Positions 26,453 to 33,976 of a DNA stretch of 64,000 nucleotides are shown here, piece after piece (the stretch's first letter is position 1; each line of letters opens with the position of its first letter). This DNA is from Polyangiaceae bacterium (GTDB taxonomy: Bacteria > Myxococcota_A > Polyangia > Polyangiales > Polyangiaceae): the NCBI GenBank assembly GCA_016719945.1, contig JADJYE010000003.1:1-64000 (forward strand), written 5' to 3'. The notes under the pieces were generated by a model, which ran no database searches, was not told the DNA's origin, and saw only the letters and a program-made list of their open reading frames with translations. Position numbers and translations under genes: made by a program.

Positions 26453-27342
26453 GTGGACCGCGGTGCGTTGACCATCTCAATCGATCTCGAGCTGGCGTGG
26501 GGGATCTGGGACAAGCCCTCCAACGACTATTTCGGTCGGTGCGCGGAGCTCGAGACGCACATCGTGGAGAGCTTGCTCAGTATGTTCGACCGTCATGGGG
26601 TGACGGCAACGTGGGCCTTCGTCGGGCGGTTGCTCGACCGGGCTCCGAGCTTTCCCGTGAAGACCGACCACGGCGAGAAGATCTGGTACGCGCCACATCT
26701 CATCGACAGCATCCGCGAGGCTCGCACGGAGCAGGAGCTCGGCTCGCACAGCTTCGAGCATGTCTACTTCGGGACGATCGACCGCCAGGCCGCCCGGGCC
26801 GATCTCGACGCCGCGCGCGCGGTCCATGCTCGCCACGGGATCGAGTTCAGGTCGTTCGTGTTTCCGCGCAATCAGGTGGCTCACGTCGACCTCCTGGGAG
26901 AGGTCGGGCTCCGCGTCTTCAGGAGCGTCGACGTCGGTTGGTTCATGGCAGCCGGGAGGCTCGGCCCCGCCGCCGGCATGGCAGCCAACCTCCTGGACAA
27001 GATGCTCGCGGTGCCTCCCTCGGTGGTCGAAGCTCGACGACGCGGCGGCACCGTCGAGCTTCCTAGCTCGACCCTCCTGCTCGGCCGCAACGGCCTCAGG
27101 CGTCTCGTGCGGCCGAGCGCCGTCGTGGTGAAGCACGCGCTCGGTCTCCGGCGGCGCGCGCAGCGCGGCGCGTGTTCCATCTCTGGTTCCATCCGTCGAA
27201 CTTCTACTACGAGACGGAGCGCCAACTCGGCGTGCTCGAGCGCGTCCTGGAGTTCGCGGCGGGCATGCGGGACAAGGGCGAGATCGACATTGTCCCGATG
27301 AGCCACTTCGGTGGGGCTCACGTCCACTCGTCGCCTCCGTAG
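26453..27342 (+). CDS. Polysaccharide deacetylase (NodB/CE4-like), one frame shift
   Basis: About 296 residues. It begins VDRGALTISIDLELAWGIWDK, with the Asp of the NodB metal site. It continues with LLSMFDRHGVTATWAFVGRLLDRAP, the His-rich element ELGSHSFEHVYFG (the H-x3-H-type zinc ligands) and FVFPRNQVAHVDLLGEVGLRVFRS. The GTG at 26453 has AGGAGGG seven bases upstream. Near 27168 the frame is lost; the expected end (FHLWFHPSNFYYETERQLG, DKGEIDIVPMSHFGG) lies one frame over and stops at 27342. It is predicted to de-N-acetylate the polysaccharide or its precursor. Its 3' end overlaps the convergent GNAT-like gene by 25 bp. Confidence 0.85.
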
Positions 27343-28376
27343 TCGGTACGGTCCGAAGCGAGGCCGCTCATGTGGATCGGCCCATCGCTGATCCAGCGGA
27401 CAACCCCCGGATCTCGGCTCCACACGAAGACCTCGTCGACCGTCGTCCGCAATCGATCGAGCAAAGGAAGGGGGCGTAGCTCACGCTGGGTTGCAGGGAG
27501 GCCGCGCAAGCGGAGGAAGTCGAGGCCCTCTCGCGACGCCTCCGCGGCTAGGTTTCCCGCGAGGGCACGCACGGCCCCTGGCTCTCCGGCGTGGTCCACG
27601 ACGTCGATCCACTTCGGCCCGCCGTCCCGACGGAACCACTTTGCGAACGTGTAGCCGCGGGCCACGCCCTCTCGATCGAGCGAAAGGTCGATCCGGTGGC
27701 GTCCGATAGGTCTCCGAGCTCTCCAACTCCGCACCGCCGGCGTCGATGCACACCTGACCGCTTCGGGCTCCGAAGCCAGCAGAAGGTCGATTCGAGGGTC
27801 GTTCGGGACCGCGTCTTTCTCGATCCGCATGCCCGCCGCGAGGCTCAGCAGGTACCCGAGGACCGAATGCGGCCGAACGAGCGATAGCGCTGCGTCGACG
27901 CTTCGCACGATCCCTCGCGGGATCTTGGCGGGAGCGACATGGGAGGCTCTGATCGGGAGGTAGAGGGTGCGGTTGCCCACGAGCTTCTTGAAACCAAGGG
28001 CGACGTAGAACTTCTCCATGTGGGGCCCCGCCCCCGAAAGGAGGATCGTCCTCGCGGATTGCTGCACCTTTCGGACGAGGCGCACGCCGATCAGATCATT
28101 TCGAGCCTCAGGCGCGATGATCATGTCCACGAGCCACAGCACGTCCTCCGAACGACCACGACCCTCCAGCCGATCGCGCAGGGCGCCGAGCTGGCCAATG
28201 ATCTCTTTTCCGTCCCGGGCGATCGCGTACGCCGCGCCCGAAGGCCCGAACGGTCCTTCGAAGAATCGCCAACGGAAGTAAGCTTCGTCGCCCTTGTGAG
28301 GGGAAGGATAGACGCGCCGCAGGAACGCTAACAGCGCCGGCAGAAGGGGCTCGTCCAGCGTGGTGACCTCGACCAT
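27318..28376 (-). CDS. GNAT/FemAB-like acyltransferase domain protein
   Basis: A 352-residue protein. The N-terminal 150 residues resemble a GNAT acetyltransferase fold: FLRRVYPSPHKGDEAYFRWRFFEGPFGPS, AIARDGKEIIGQLGALRD, VDMIIAPEARNDLIGVRLVRKVQ and MEKFYVALGFKKL. The C-terminal half is a second alpha/beta domain without a clear motif (YTFAKWFRRDGGPKW, LRGLPATQRELRPL). Proteins like this occur in exopolysaccharide loci of the exosortase-associated type. It starts 10 bp after the acyl-activating enzyme stop and is the last gene of a six-gene minus-strand run from 32499. The acyl donor and acceptor are unknown. Confidence 0.6.
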   Translation of the reverse strand: MVEVTTLDEPLLPALLAFLRRVYPSPHKGDEAYFRWRFFEGPFGPSGAAYAIARDGKEIIGQLGALRDRLEGRGRSEDVLWLVDMIIAPEARNDLIGVRLVRKVQQSARTILLSGAGPHMEKFYVALGFKKLVGNRTLYLPIRASHVAPAKIPRGIVRSVDAALSLVRPHSVLGYLLSLAAGMRIEKDAVPNDPRIDLLLASEPEAVRCASTPAVRSWRARRPIGRHRIDLSLDREGVARGYTFAKWFRRDGGPKWIDVVDHAGEPGAVRALAGNLAAEASREGLDFLRLRGLPATQRELRPLPLLDRLRTTVDEVFVWSRDPGVVRWISDGPIHMSGLASDRTDYGGDEWT

Positions 28377-28386
28377 GTCAGGCGCC

Positions 28387-29730
28387 TCAGTCGCCTCGGC
28401 GGAGCCGTTTGAACCGTCCGGAATGAAGGGGGTCCACCGTGACCTCGACCTTCGCAGGCACTTTGAACGGTGAGAGACGATCCTTGCAGAACGCCCGAAC
28501 GCGCACCCTCAGGTTGGCGGCGTCCGACGAGTCGGCGACCGTCAGCCGGGCGACCACCATCATTCCGGTGATCGGGTTCTTCTCCCCGCGGACCGCCGCG
28601 TCGAGGATCCCGTCCATCTCCAAGAGGATGCTCTCTACCTCCGCGGGGTACACCTTCTCGCCGCCGACGTTGATGATCTCCGAACGCCGGCCGAGAAAGC
28701 GGAGGTATTCACCGTCGACGAGCACCTCGTCTCCCGTGTCCATCCAGCCTTCGGCGTCGAACGGGCTGGGCGCGTTGAGATAGCCCAAGATCGACGACTG
28801 CGCGCGGATCCACAGCGTGCCTCCGTGGACCTTTGTCTCGAAGCCTTCCCCGCCGACCTTGACCCAGAGCGAGTCCGAGCTCTTCGACTTGGACCGGAGC
28901 ACACCGAGCTCTGACAGTCCGTAGGTCTGCAGGAGCTTCACGTTTGGAAAAATCTCGTGGACGCGGCGGAGCGTCGACTCGGGCATCGGCTCCGTGCCGT
29001 AAGAGACCTGCACGAGCGAGGACAAGTCGTGGCGCGTGTGGGCCTCTGATAGCAGCATGAGGTTGAGAAACGTCGGGGACGTCGGCAACAGCTCGACCCG
29101 GTGGCGTGCGATCGCCTCGCAGACGCTGTCGGGGTCCCGGCGTGCGACCGTGACCACGGTGCCGAGATTCGACAGGATGTAGAGGAGCGTGTTGATCCCC
29201 CCCAGGTGATCGAGCAACAGGAAGGTCAGGGTGCGGAGCGAGTGACGCCGCGGTTTGAACTTCTCGAACAGCGGCACGAAGTCGTGGATCGCGGCCTTTG
29301 GAAAGCCCGTCGAGCCGGACGAAAAGACGATGATCCCGGGGTGACCGCGGTCACGTAGCGCTTGGATGAGCGGGTGCGTCGCTTGGATACCGGTTGGCTC
29401 GATCGTCCAAGCGTCGTCCTCCGAAAGGCGCACGACGAAACCGACCTCAGCGATTCGCCGAAAATCCGGCTTGCTCTGCTCTACCGACGCGGTGAGCGGA
29501 ACCACGATGGCGCCGGCGTCGACCAGCGCGAGGAGCAATGCGACGGCCCCTGGTGAGTAGTCTCCTTCGAGCGAGACGACCGAGCCGGTTGTGACTCCGG
29601 CCTTCCGCAGGCGCTCGGCCGCGATGCGCACGGTTCGACGCAGCTCGCCGTAAGTGACCGCGCGCTCGCGCCAAACGAGAGCCTCCCGCGTTGGCGCTTC
29701 GTCCATCCGATCGAGGAACCAACCGATCAT
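28387..29730 (-). CDS. Class I adenylate-forming acyl-CoA/acyl-ACP ligase
   Basis: A 447-residue ANL-superfamily enzyme that activates a carboxylic acid with ATP and transfers it to a thiol, probably that of the ACP two genes upstream. The P-loop-like motif IIVFSSGSTGFPKAAIH, LLQTYGLSELG (A5), WMDTGDEV (A7), FLGRRSEIINVGGEKVYPAEVE (A8) and the A10 lysine region HSGRFKRLRRGD are visible. The ATG at 29730 overlaps the SDR stop (ATGA). It is slightly shorter than typical (around 500), with a compact N-terminus. It is co-operonic with an ACP and an SDR. The substrate is not predictable by eye. Confidence 0.87.
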   Translation of the reverse strand: MIGWFLDRMDEAPTREALVWRERAVTYGELRRTVRIAAERLRKAGVTTGSVVSLEGDYSPGAVALLLALVDAGAIVVPLTASVEQSKPDFRRIAEVGFVVRLSEDDAWTIEPTGIQATHPLIQALRDRGHPGIIVFSSGSTGFPKAAIHDFVPLFEKFKPRRHSLRTLTFLLLDHLGGINTLLYILSNLGTVVTVARRDPDSVCEAIARHRVELLPTSPTFLNLMLLSEAHTRHDLSSLVQVSYGTEPMPESTLRRVHEIFPNVKLLQTYGLSELGVLRSKSKSSDSLWVKVGGEGFETKVHGGTLWIRAQSSILGYLNAPSPFDAEGWMDTGDEVLVDGEYLRFLGRRSEIINVGGEKVYPAEVESILLEMDGILDAAVRGEKNPITGMMVVARLTVADSSDAANLRVRVRAFCKDRLSPFKVPAKVEVTVDPLHSGRFKRLRRGD

Positions 29731-30428
29731 GGTCCGCCCAGGTATAGGGTCTGCCCCGTGATGTATCCGCTGTTGCCAGAGATGAAGAAGTCGACCGCCC
29801 ACAGGGCGTCTTCGATCGTCCCCAGGCGCCCGATCGCGAGCCGTCGCAAGATGCCGTCGATCTTCTCTTTGGGGACGTTCTTGATGAGATCCGTATCGGT
29901 CGGTGTCAGGCCCACCGCGTTGACCGTTATCCCGTAGGTCGCGACCTCCTTGGCGAGGATCCGCGTGAGTGACTCGACAGCGCTCTTCGATGCCGCGTAC
30001 GCGAGCTCTCCCTCGAGGCCCAAGGGCACCGCCACCGTCGAGAAGTTCACGATGCGCCCGAATTTGCGCCGCATCATGACGCGGGCCGCCTCGCGACAAA
30101 CGAGGTAGGTGCCCATGAAGTTCGTGTCGACGATGCGCTGGGCCGTCCTGCCTGGCATCAACAGCGCGTGGTTCATCGATGCGATGCCCGCGTTGTTCAG
30201 CGCAACGTCCAATCGCCCATAGCGTGCCTTCACGTGGGAAATCGCCCGCACGACGTCATCCTCTTTGGAGACGTCGCCTAACAGGTGCTCCACCCGTTCG
30301 TCCGTCCAGTCGGGCTCGGTGCGACTCAGGCCCACGACGCGAGCGCCTTCGCGTGCGTAGTGCAGCGCGAGCGCCTTGCCGACGCCCTTTCGCGCACCCG
30401 TCACGAGGATGACGCGCTCGTCGGTCAC
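29727..30428 (-). CDS. SDR-family oxidoreductase (FabG-like)
   Basis: A 233-residue classical SDR. The NAD(P)-binding motif is VTGARKGVGKALA, followed by LNNAGIAS (NNAG), the catalytic Ser in VNFSTVAV, Tyr-x3-Lys in AYAASKSAVESL, and a C-terminal GYITGQTLYLGGP typical of FabG. The GTG at 30428 overlaps the ACP stop (GTGA), so it is translationally coupled to the ACP gene. Likely a 3-oxoacyl-ACP reductase acting on the neighbouring ACP-bound acyl chain, but general sugar or alcohol dehydrogenase activity cannot be excluded. Confidence 0.87.
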   Translation of the reverse strand: MTDERVILVTGARKGVGKALALHYAREGARVVGLSRTEPDWTDERVEHLLGDVSKEDDVVRAISHVKARYGRLDVALNNAGIASMNHALLMPGRTAQRIVDTNFMGTYLVCREAARVMMRRKFGRIVNFSTVAVPLGLEGELAYAASKSAVESLTRILAKEVATYGITVNAVGLTPTDTDLIKNVPKEKIDGILRRLAIGRLGTIEDALWAVDFFISGNSGYITGQTLYLGGP

Positions 30429-30739
30429 GACGCGCCCCCGCGCGCCTCCTCGACGAGGGTCGCAGTGAACTCGGCGACGCTCGCGACGGAGCGAAATGGG
30501 CTGTGCTTTTGGGACATGGCTCGATCGTCCAGCAGGACGATCTGGGTCCCGAACTGCTCGTTGACCTGATCTTCCAGACCGACCAGGAACGCGACCAGCG
30601 AGGTCGAGTCGCACACCGCATCGGCTCCGATGAGCCGGATGGTGTCGGGGCCCTTTCCCTCGGGCGTCTTGATGCCCTCGGCGTCGAGGTTCTTCAGCGC
30701 GAGCTGGGCGATCTCGTTCACGAGCGTTTGGCTGGGCAT
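30425..30739 (-). CDS. Acyl carrier protein-like protein
   Basis: A 104-residue helical, acidic protein. The Ser of GADAVCDSTSLVAFLVGLEDQV sits where the phosphopantetheine Ser is expected: the sequence reads D-S-T-S-L instead of the usual D-S-L. Helix III, QFGTQIVLLDDRAMS, and a C-terminal helix with SVASVAEFTATLVEEA complete the four-helix ACP pattern. The ATG at 30739 is chosen from family length. It heads the ACP-SDR-ligase run with GTGA and ATGA overlaps. It probably carries the acyl group handled by those enzymes. Confidence 0.75.
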   Translation of the reverse strand: MPSQTLVNEIAQLALKNLDAEGIKTPEGKGPDTIRLIGADAVCDSTSLVAFLVGLEDQVNEQFGTQIVLLDDRAMSQKHSPFRSVASVAEFTATLVEEARGGAS

Positions 30740-30816
30740 CGAGGGCTCTCCGTTGCGGACAAGGCCGCGATCGTTCACGCATCCTCGGGTTACCGTGGAT
30801 GTCGTCCAGGGGGAAG

Positions 30817-31312
30817 CTAGGCCTTCGGCTCCTCGGGCTCCGGGCTCCAGCCCATGTCCCGCTGCAGGCGCATCGCGAGCTCTGCGATGTCGAGCAACAG
30901 CTCGGGCTCGACGTCGGACGGCTTGCCGACCGACAGCATCTCCGCGATGGCTTGGGAGCCACTCGTGGTGCGACGCCTTCCTGCGCGCGCGGATGCTCGC
31001 CACGAGCTCCTTGACGCGCGACACGGCGCAGCTTGCGATCGGCTCGACCGGGCTCGACTTGTGCTCCTCATAGAGCAGACAGGTGTACCCCTAGCAGATA
31101 TGCGGTCGGTCTTCGTAGACCTGGCAGCCCTCGAGCGCGTGGCCGCGGCAAGGCAGCGTGAAGCGCTTCTCGCCGTCGAGCACCTGGAGCCGCCTGCGCG
31201 TCTCGGGTCGCAGCTCGTCGGGGGCGACCTCGACGTACGCGAACATCACGCCGTTGCAGCACACCCCGCAGGTCGTGCACAGCGTCGTGAGCTCGCGCTC
31301 GAGGTCGGTCAT
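30817..31312 (-). CDS. YkgJ-family zinc/iron-chelating protein, interrupted by an in-frame stop and a frame shift
   Basis: About 165 residues once rebuilt. The N-terminus has the YkgJ/CxxCxxCC signature (LCTTCGVCCNGVMF) and then LPCRGHALEGCQVYEDRPHIC. At 31091 an in-frame TAG follows this Cys where the family has Arg (HIC-R-GYTCLLYEEHK). The same frame continues to about 30970. It then shifts to SQAIAEMLSVGKPSDVEPELLLDIAELAMRLQ, ending at 30817. The ATG at 31312 overlaps the methyltransferase stop (ATGA). The breaks are probably sequence errors. The family binds a metal or Fe-S centre through clustered Cys; no specific function is known. Confidence 0.7.
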
Positions 31313-32499
31313 CTGGCGATCTCTAGGAGCGCCGAGCTTCCGTCCTGGCGGAAGGCGACGTCCACCGCGTCGCCGGGGCCCACGTCACGCGAGCTGGGAT
31401 CGATGTACAGAGTGGGCAGCCAGTGGCTGTCCAAGGCGGCCTCCGTGGGGCGCGTCGAGAGCGTGCGGCCCGCGCCGACGTCGACGTCGAACGTGAGGAG
31501 CACGCCCGCGAGGCGCCCGGCGCGCGTGATCTCGAGCCGGGCGGAGCGCTCGCCCACGGGCGCGGGCTTCGAATAGTCGAGGCGGCCGAGCTCGACCGGG
31601 GGCCCGAGCTCGACGATGTCGCGCGCGCGGTCGGCGATGATCGACGCCGGAAACGGCGCGCTCGCGACCTCGCGCAGCGCCGAGAAATCGATGCCGAGCG
31701 CGGTCGACCAGCGGTCGATGTTGCGCGGCGTGTAGCTCAGGCGATCGAGCAGCGCGTGAGGCGCCTCGACGGGCGCCGCGTGCACCCTCAGCACGCCGGG
31801 GATCACCCGCGCGTCCGGCGTGAACCGCCGTTTGTGGGCGTCGACGAGGAGCTCGACGGCGTACTCCGAGAGCGGGTCGTTGCCGATCGTCTCGGTCACC
31901 AGCACGCTCGCGCGCTCCGCGAGCTTGAGCCGCGTGGAGAAGCCGCGCAGGACGGTCACCCGATCGGAGAGGCCGTTCTTCTCCACCATCGCCGTCGCGA
32001 CCTCGGCCATCTCCGACGCCTCGATCGCGTAGACGTGCCGCGCGCCGGCCTTGGCCGCGGCGAGCGCGAGCACGCCGGTGCCGGTGCCGATGTCGAGCAC
32101 GACGTCCCCCGGTCGCACCGCCGCGCGGACGGCCTCCACGAACGCGACCGAGCGGGTCAGATCGTTGAGCATCGCGACGTGGATGGCCGGATCGGCCCAC
32201 TCACCGCGTCGATCGATGGGGCCCGCCTTCGAGCCGGGCACCCGCAGCAGGCCGTTTCCCACCAGGTCGGACACGGTCGCCATGAAGTCGATGAAATCTC
32301 GGGCCCCCTCGACGCGCGCCCGCGCCGCGAGATCGCTGACGCGGGTCGGCTCGGTGCACAGGGCGAGCACCTCCAGGGCGTGGACGCCCACGGGCAGGGT
32401 CTTTCCGTCGATCAACGCGAGCGTCGAGCCGGCCTGGAGCTTCAGCGTGATCGCCGGGGCCCGTTCGAGCAACGAATCGCGGGTCAGCCCAGGCTGCAC
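31309..32499 (-). CDS. PRMT-like class I SAM methyltransferase with N-terminal winged-helix-like domain
   Basis: 396 residues. Residues 15-90 (LALIDGKTLPVGVHALEVLALC, ARVEGARDFIDFMATVSDLVGNGLL) have the look of a PqqD/winged-helix recognition domain. Residues 110-250 are a methyltransferase: motif I VVLDIGTGTGVLALAAAKAGA, AIEASEMAEVA, and VTETIGNDPLSEY, which resembles the double-Glu loop of protein arginine methyltransferases. A beta-rich C-terminal part resembles the PRMT barrel. The GTG at 32499 has AGGAGG six bases upstream. It is divergent from the RRE gene (57-bp gap) at the edge of the lasso cluster. A protein or peptide substrate is therefore plausible; arginine methylation of the lasso core is a hypothesis. 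Confidence 0.72.
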   Translation of the reverse strand: MQPGLTRDSLLERAPAITLKLQAGSTLALIDGKTLPVGVHALEVLALCTEPTRVSDLAARARVEGARDFIDFMATVSDLVGNGLLRVPGSKAGPIDRRGEWADPAIHVAMLNDLTRSVAFVEAVRAAVRPGDVVLDIGTGTGVLALAAAKAGARHVYAIEASEMAEVATAMVEKNGLSDRVTVLRGFSTRLKLAERASVLVTETIGNDPLSEYAVELLVDAHKRRFTPDARVIPGVLRVHAAPVEAPHALLDRLSYTPRNIDRWSTALGIDFSALREVASAPFPASIIADRARDIVELGPPVELGRLDYSKPAPVGERSARLEITRAGRLAGVLLTFDVDVGAGRTLSTRPTEAALDSHWLPTLYIDPSSRDVGPGDAVDVAFRQDGSSALLEIAR

Positions 32500-32556
32500 A
32501 GGACCCTCCTCGTGTGGCGAGGGCCTTGCGGCGCCGGCCAGCCAGCGTGATACCCC

Positions 32557-32853
32557 ATGAGCCTCATGCCCTTCGCTTCGACCGACAATCTGTCCTGTCC
32601 TCCCGAGGTGCTGTCTCGGGTCCTCGATGGCGAGGCCGTCCTGCTGCACCTCGGCTCGGGAACGTACTTCGGCATGAACGAGGTCGCGACCCGCGCGTGG
32701 GAGCTGATCGTCTCGGGGACCACGTTCGCGGCGCTCTGTACCACCCTACAGGCCGAGTTCGACGTGGAACTCGACACCCTCGAGCGAGATCTGAGGGAGT
32801 TCGTCGGCGCCCTGGAGGACAAGAACCTCGTCACGGTGTCTCCTCCGGCTTGA
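32557..32853 (+). CDS. PqqD-like RiPP recognition element, lasso-peptide B1 protein
   Basis: A 98-residue PqqD-family protein that binds the leader of the lasso precursor and presents it to the B2 peptidase and cyclase. It shows the family core: LSRVLDGEAVLLHLGSGTYFGMNEVATRAWELI, then a helical part ending LREFVGALEDKNLVTV. The expected leader target YxxPxL is present in the small gene at 33712-33897. It is transcribed opposite to the precursor, cyclase and B2 genes. Its 3' end overlaps that of the convergent kinase gene by 23 bp. Confidence 0.88.
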   Translation: MSLMPFASTDNLSCPPEVLSRVLDGEAVLLHLGSGTYFGMNEVATRAWELIVSGTTFAALCTTLQAEFDVELDTLERDLREFVGALEDKNLVTVSPPA

Positions 32854-33700
32854 GATCTTGGTCGATCGCGGCCTCGACCGCCGCCATCACGTCGAACGAC
32901 CTCGGGTAGCGCAGTCGCCGCATGGGGACACGGGTCGCGACCGCCTCGACGAAGGTGAGCTCGGCGCCGAGCAGCGTCGGGTCCTTGGTGTCGAGCCGGT
33001 GGAGCTGCGAGGCGAGCAGCACCATGCCGTCCCGGCGCGAGCACGGCTCGATCAGCACCCCCTCATCCCCCACCTCGAGCGCGTAGATGCGCGCGAGCGG
33101 TCGCGGCTCGGCCGCGCTCGGGCGCTCGACCGCCAGCTTGCCCGCGCGCAGCGTGCCGGCCCCGCCGACCTCGCGCAGCGCCGGCTCGCGGACCCTGACC
33201 CAGGTCGATGAGGGCAGGGCGAGCACCGTGGTGTCCTGGAGGGCGAGCGGCAGGTAGTCGTCGGCCACGAGCGACCAGCGCCTGGAGAGGAGCCCCGCGA
33301 GGGTGGACTTCCCGGCGCCGGAGGGGCCCAGGAACGCAAGCGTTCCGTGTGGATGCGCGACGGCAGAGGCGTGGATCGCGGGCGTGCCGGCCAGCTGATC
33401 GATCCCAGGGACGATCAGCTGCTCGTAGACCTCTTGGACGTGCGCACGGCTGGACTCGGGGCTCGCTACGACGTCCACCGAGCGACCGTCCTCGGTCATC
33501 CAATAGTCGGCGAGGCCGGGCGCACGCAGCAGGTAGCGCGAGCCGACACGGCCCACGCACAGGAATGGCGCGCCTTCCCATTCGTGGGTGACGATCCACT
33601 CGGCGGGCTCCGCCTGCTCCGGTGCCTGCTCGACCCAGACCAATGCAGGGACACGCCCACCATGAGACGGCCCAGGGACCACCGAGCTCCCAGGAACCAC
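32831..33700 (-). CDS. HPr-kinase-like P-loop kinase, putative lasso-peptide tailoring kinase
   Basis: About 289 residues. The C-terminal catalytic domain is HprK-like: AIHASAVAHPHGTLAFLGPSGAGKSTLAGLLS contains the P-loop, WSLVADDYLPL the following Asp pair, and LREVGGAGTLRAGKLAVERP aligns with the later part. The N-terminal 110 residues (WVEQAPEQAEPAEW, YWMTEDGRSVDVV) are variable, as in RiPP-associated members. No PTS or HPr gene is nearby. HPrK homologs in other lasso clusters (paeninodin type) phosphorylate a Ser of the precursor. The start is uncertain: GTG codons at 33700 and about 33682 are both possible. It lies immediately downstream of the precursor gene. Confidence 0.82.
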   Translation of the reverse strand: MVPGSSVVPGPSHGGRVPALVWVEQAPEQAEPAEWIVTHEWEGAPFLCVGRVGSRYLLRAPGLADYWMTEDGRSVDVVASPESSRAHVQEVYEQLIVPGIDQLAGTPAIHASAVAHPHGTLAFLGPSGAGKSTLAGLLSRRWSLVADDYLPLALQDTTVLALPSSTWVRVREPALREVGGAGTLRAGKLAVERPSAAEPRPLARIYALEVGDEGVLIEPCSRRDGMVLLASQLHRLDTKDPTLLGAELTFVEAVATRVPMRRLRYPRSFDVMAAVEAAIDQDLKPEETP

Positions 33701-33703
33701 CGA
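33666..33703 (-). repeat. Imperfect 18-bp tandem duplication between precursor and kinase genes
   Basis: On the minus strand two near-identical 18-base units follow each other (GCTCGGTGGTTCCTGGGA and GCTCGGTGGTCCCTGGGC). They lie just after the precursor stop and cover the possible kinase starts, so the kinase may begin at either repeated GTG. No strong hairpin was seen here. Confidence 0.6.
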
Positions 33704-33711
33704 GCCTGCTG

Positions 33712-33897
33712 TCAGAGCGCCGAGCGAGGCTTCTTGGAAGCCTCTTTGCCCGACTTCTTCCCGGCGCGCGTCATGTCTTCGACGCGACCGTAGGAGATGA
33801 GCTCGGGCTTCTGATACGGGCGCCGCGCGACCGCCGACGGGCTGATCACCGACGTCGCGTCGTGGAGCTGGGCGAGGGAAGAGGGGTCACGGGTCAT
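33712..33897 (-). CDS. Lasso-peptide precursor
   Basis: 61 residues. The leader (1-44) carries Tyr28-x2-Pro31-x-Leu33 (PYQKPELISYG), the RRE-binding motif of lasso leaders, Gly37, and Thr43 at position -2 before the predicted cut. The predicted core is AGKKSGKEASKKPRSAL (45-61), 17 residues, with Glu at position 8 to close an isopeptide ring onto the Ala1 amine. Ala1 is also seen in paeninodin, another kinase-associated lasso peptide. The core is very basic (five Lys, one Arg) and has no aromatic residue. The ATG at 33897 has only a weak Shine-Dalgarno; an upstream in-frame ATG at 33957 is less likely. It lies 79 bp after the cyclase stop. The motifs and neighbours agree strongly; the product is not proven. 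Confidence 0.85.
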   Translation of the reverse strand: MTRDPSSLAQLHDATSVISPSAVARRPYQKPELISYGRVEDMTRAGKKSGKEASKKPRSAL

Positions 33898-33976
33898 GGG
33901 CGTCCGTCCGGGCGGAAGAGGATTGATACCATACGTTGCGCCCGCCGGCGCGGCCATTCACCGCGGGCAACCCTCG

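Noticed and set aside
1..30000. Pseudogene-rich, decaying polysaccharide locus
   Set aside because: Breaks are scattered, often lie in or near homopolymers, compensate within single genes, and also hit iscU; sequence error explains them better.
33690..33897. Alternative reading frames of the lasso core, in case of an indel
   Set aside because: Only the stated frame gives Thr at -2 and an acidic residue at core position 7-9 followed by a stop at normal length; other frames run into the kinase gene.
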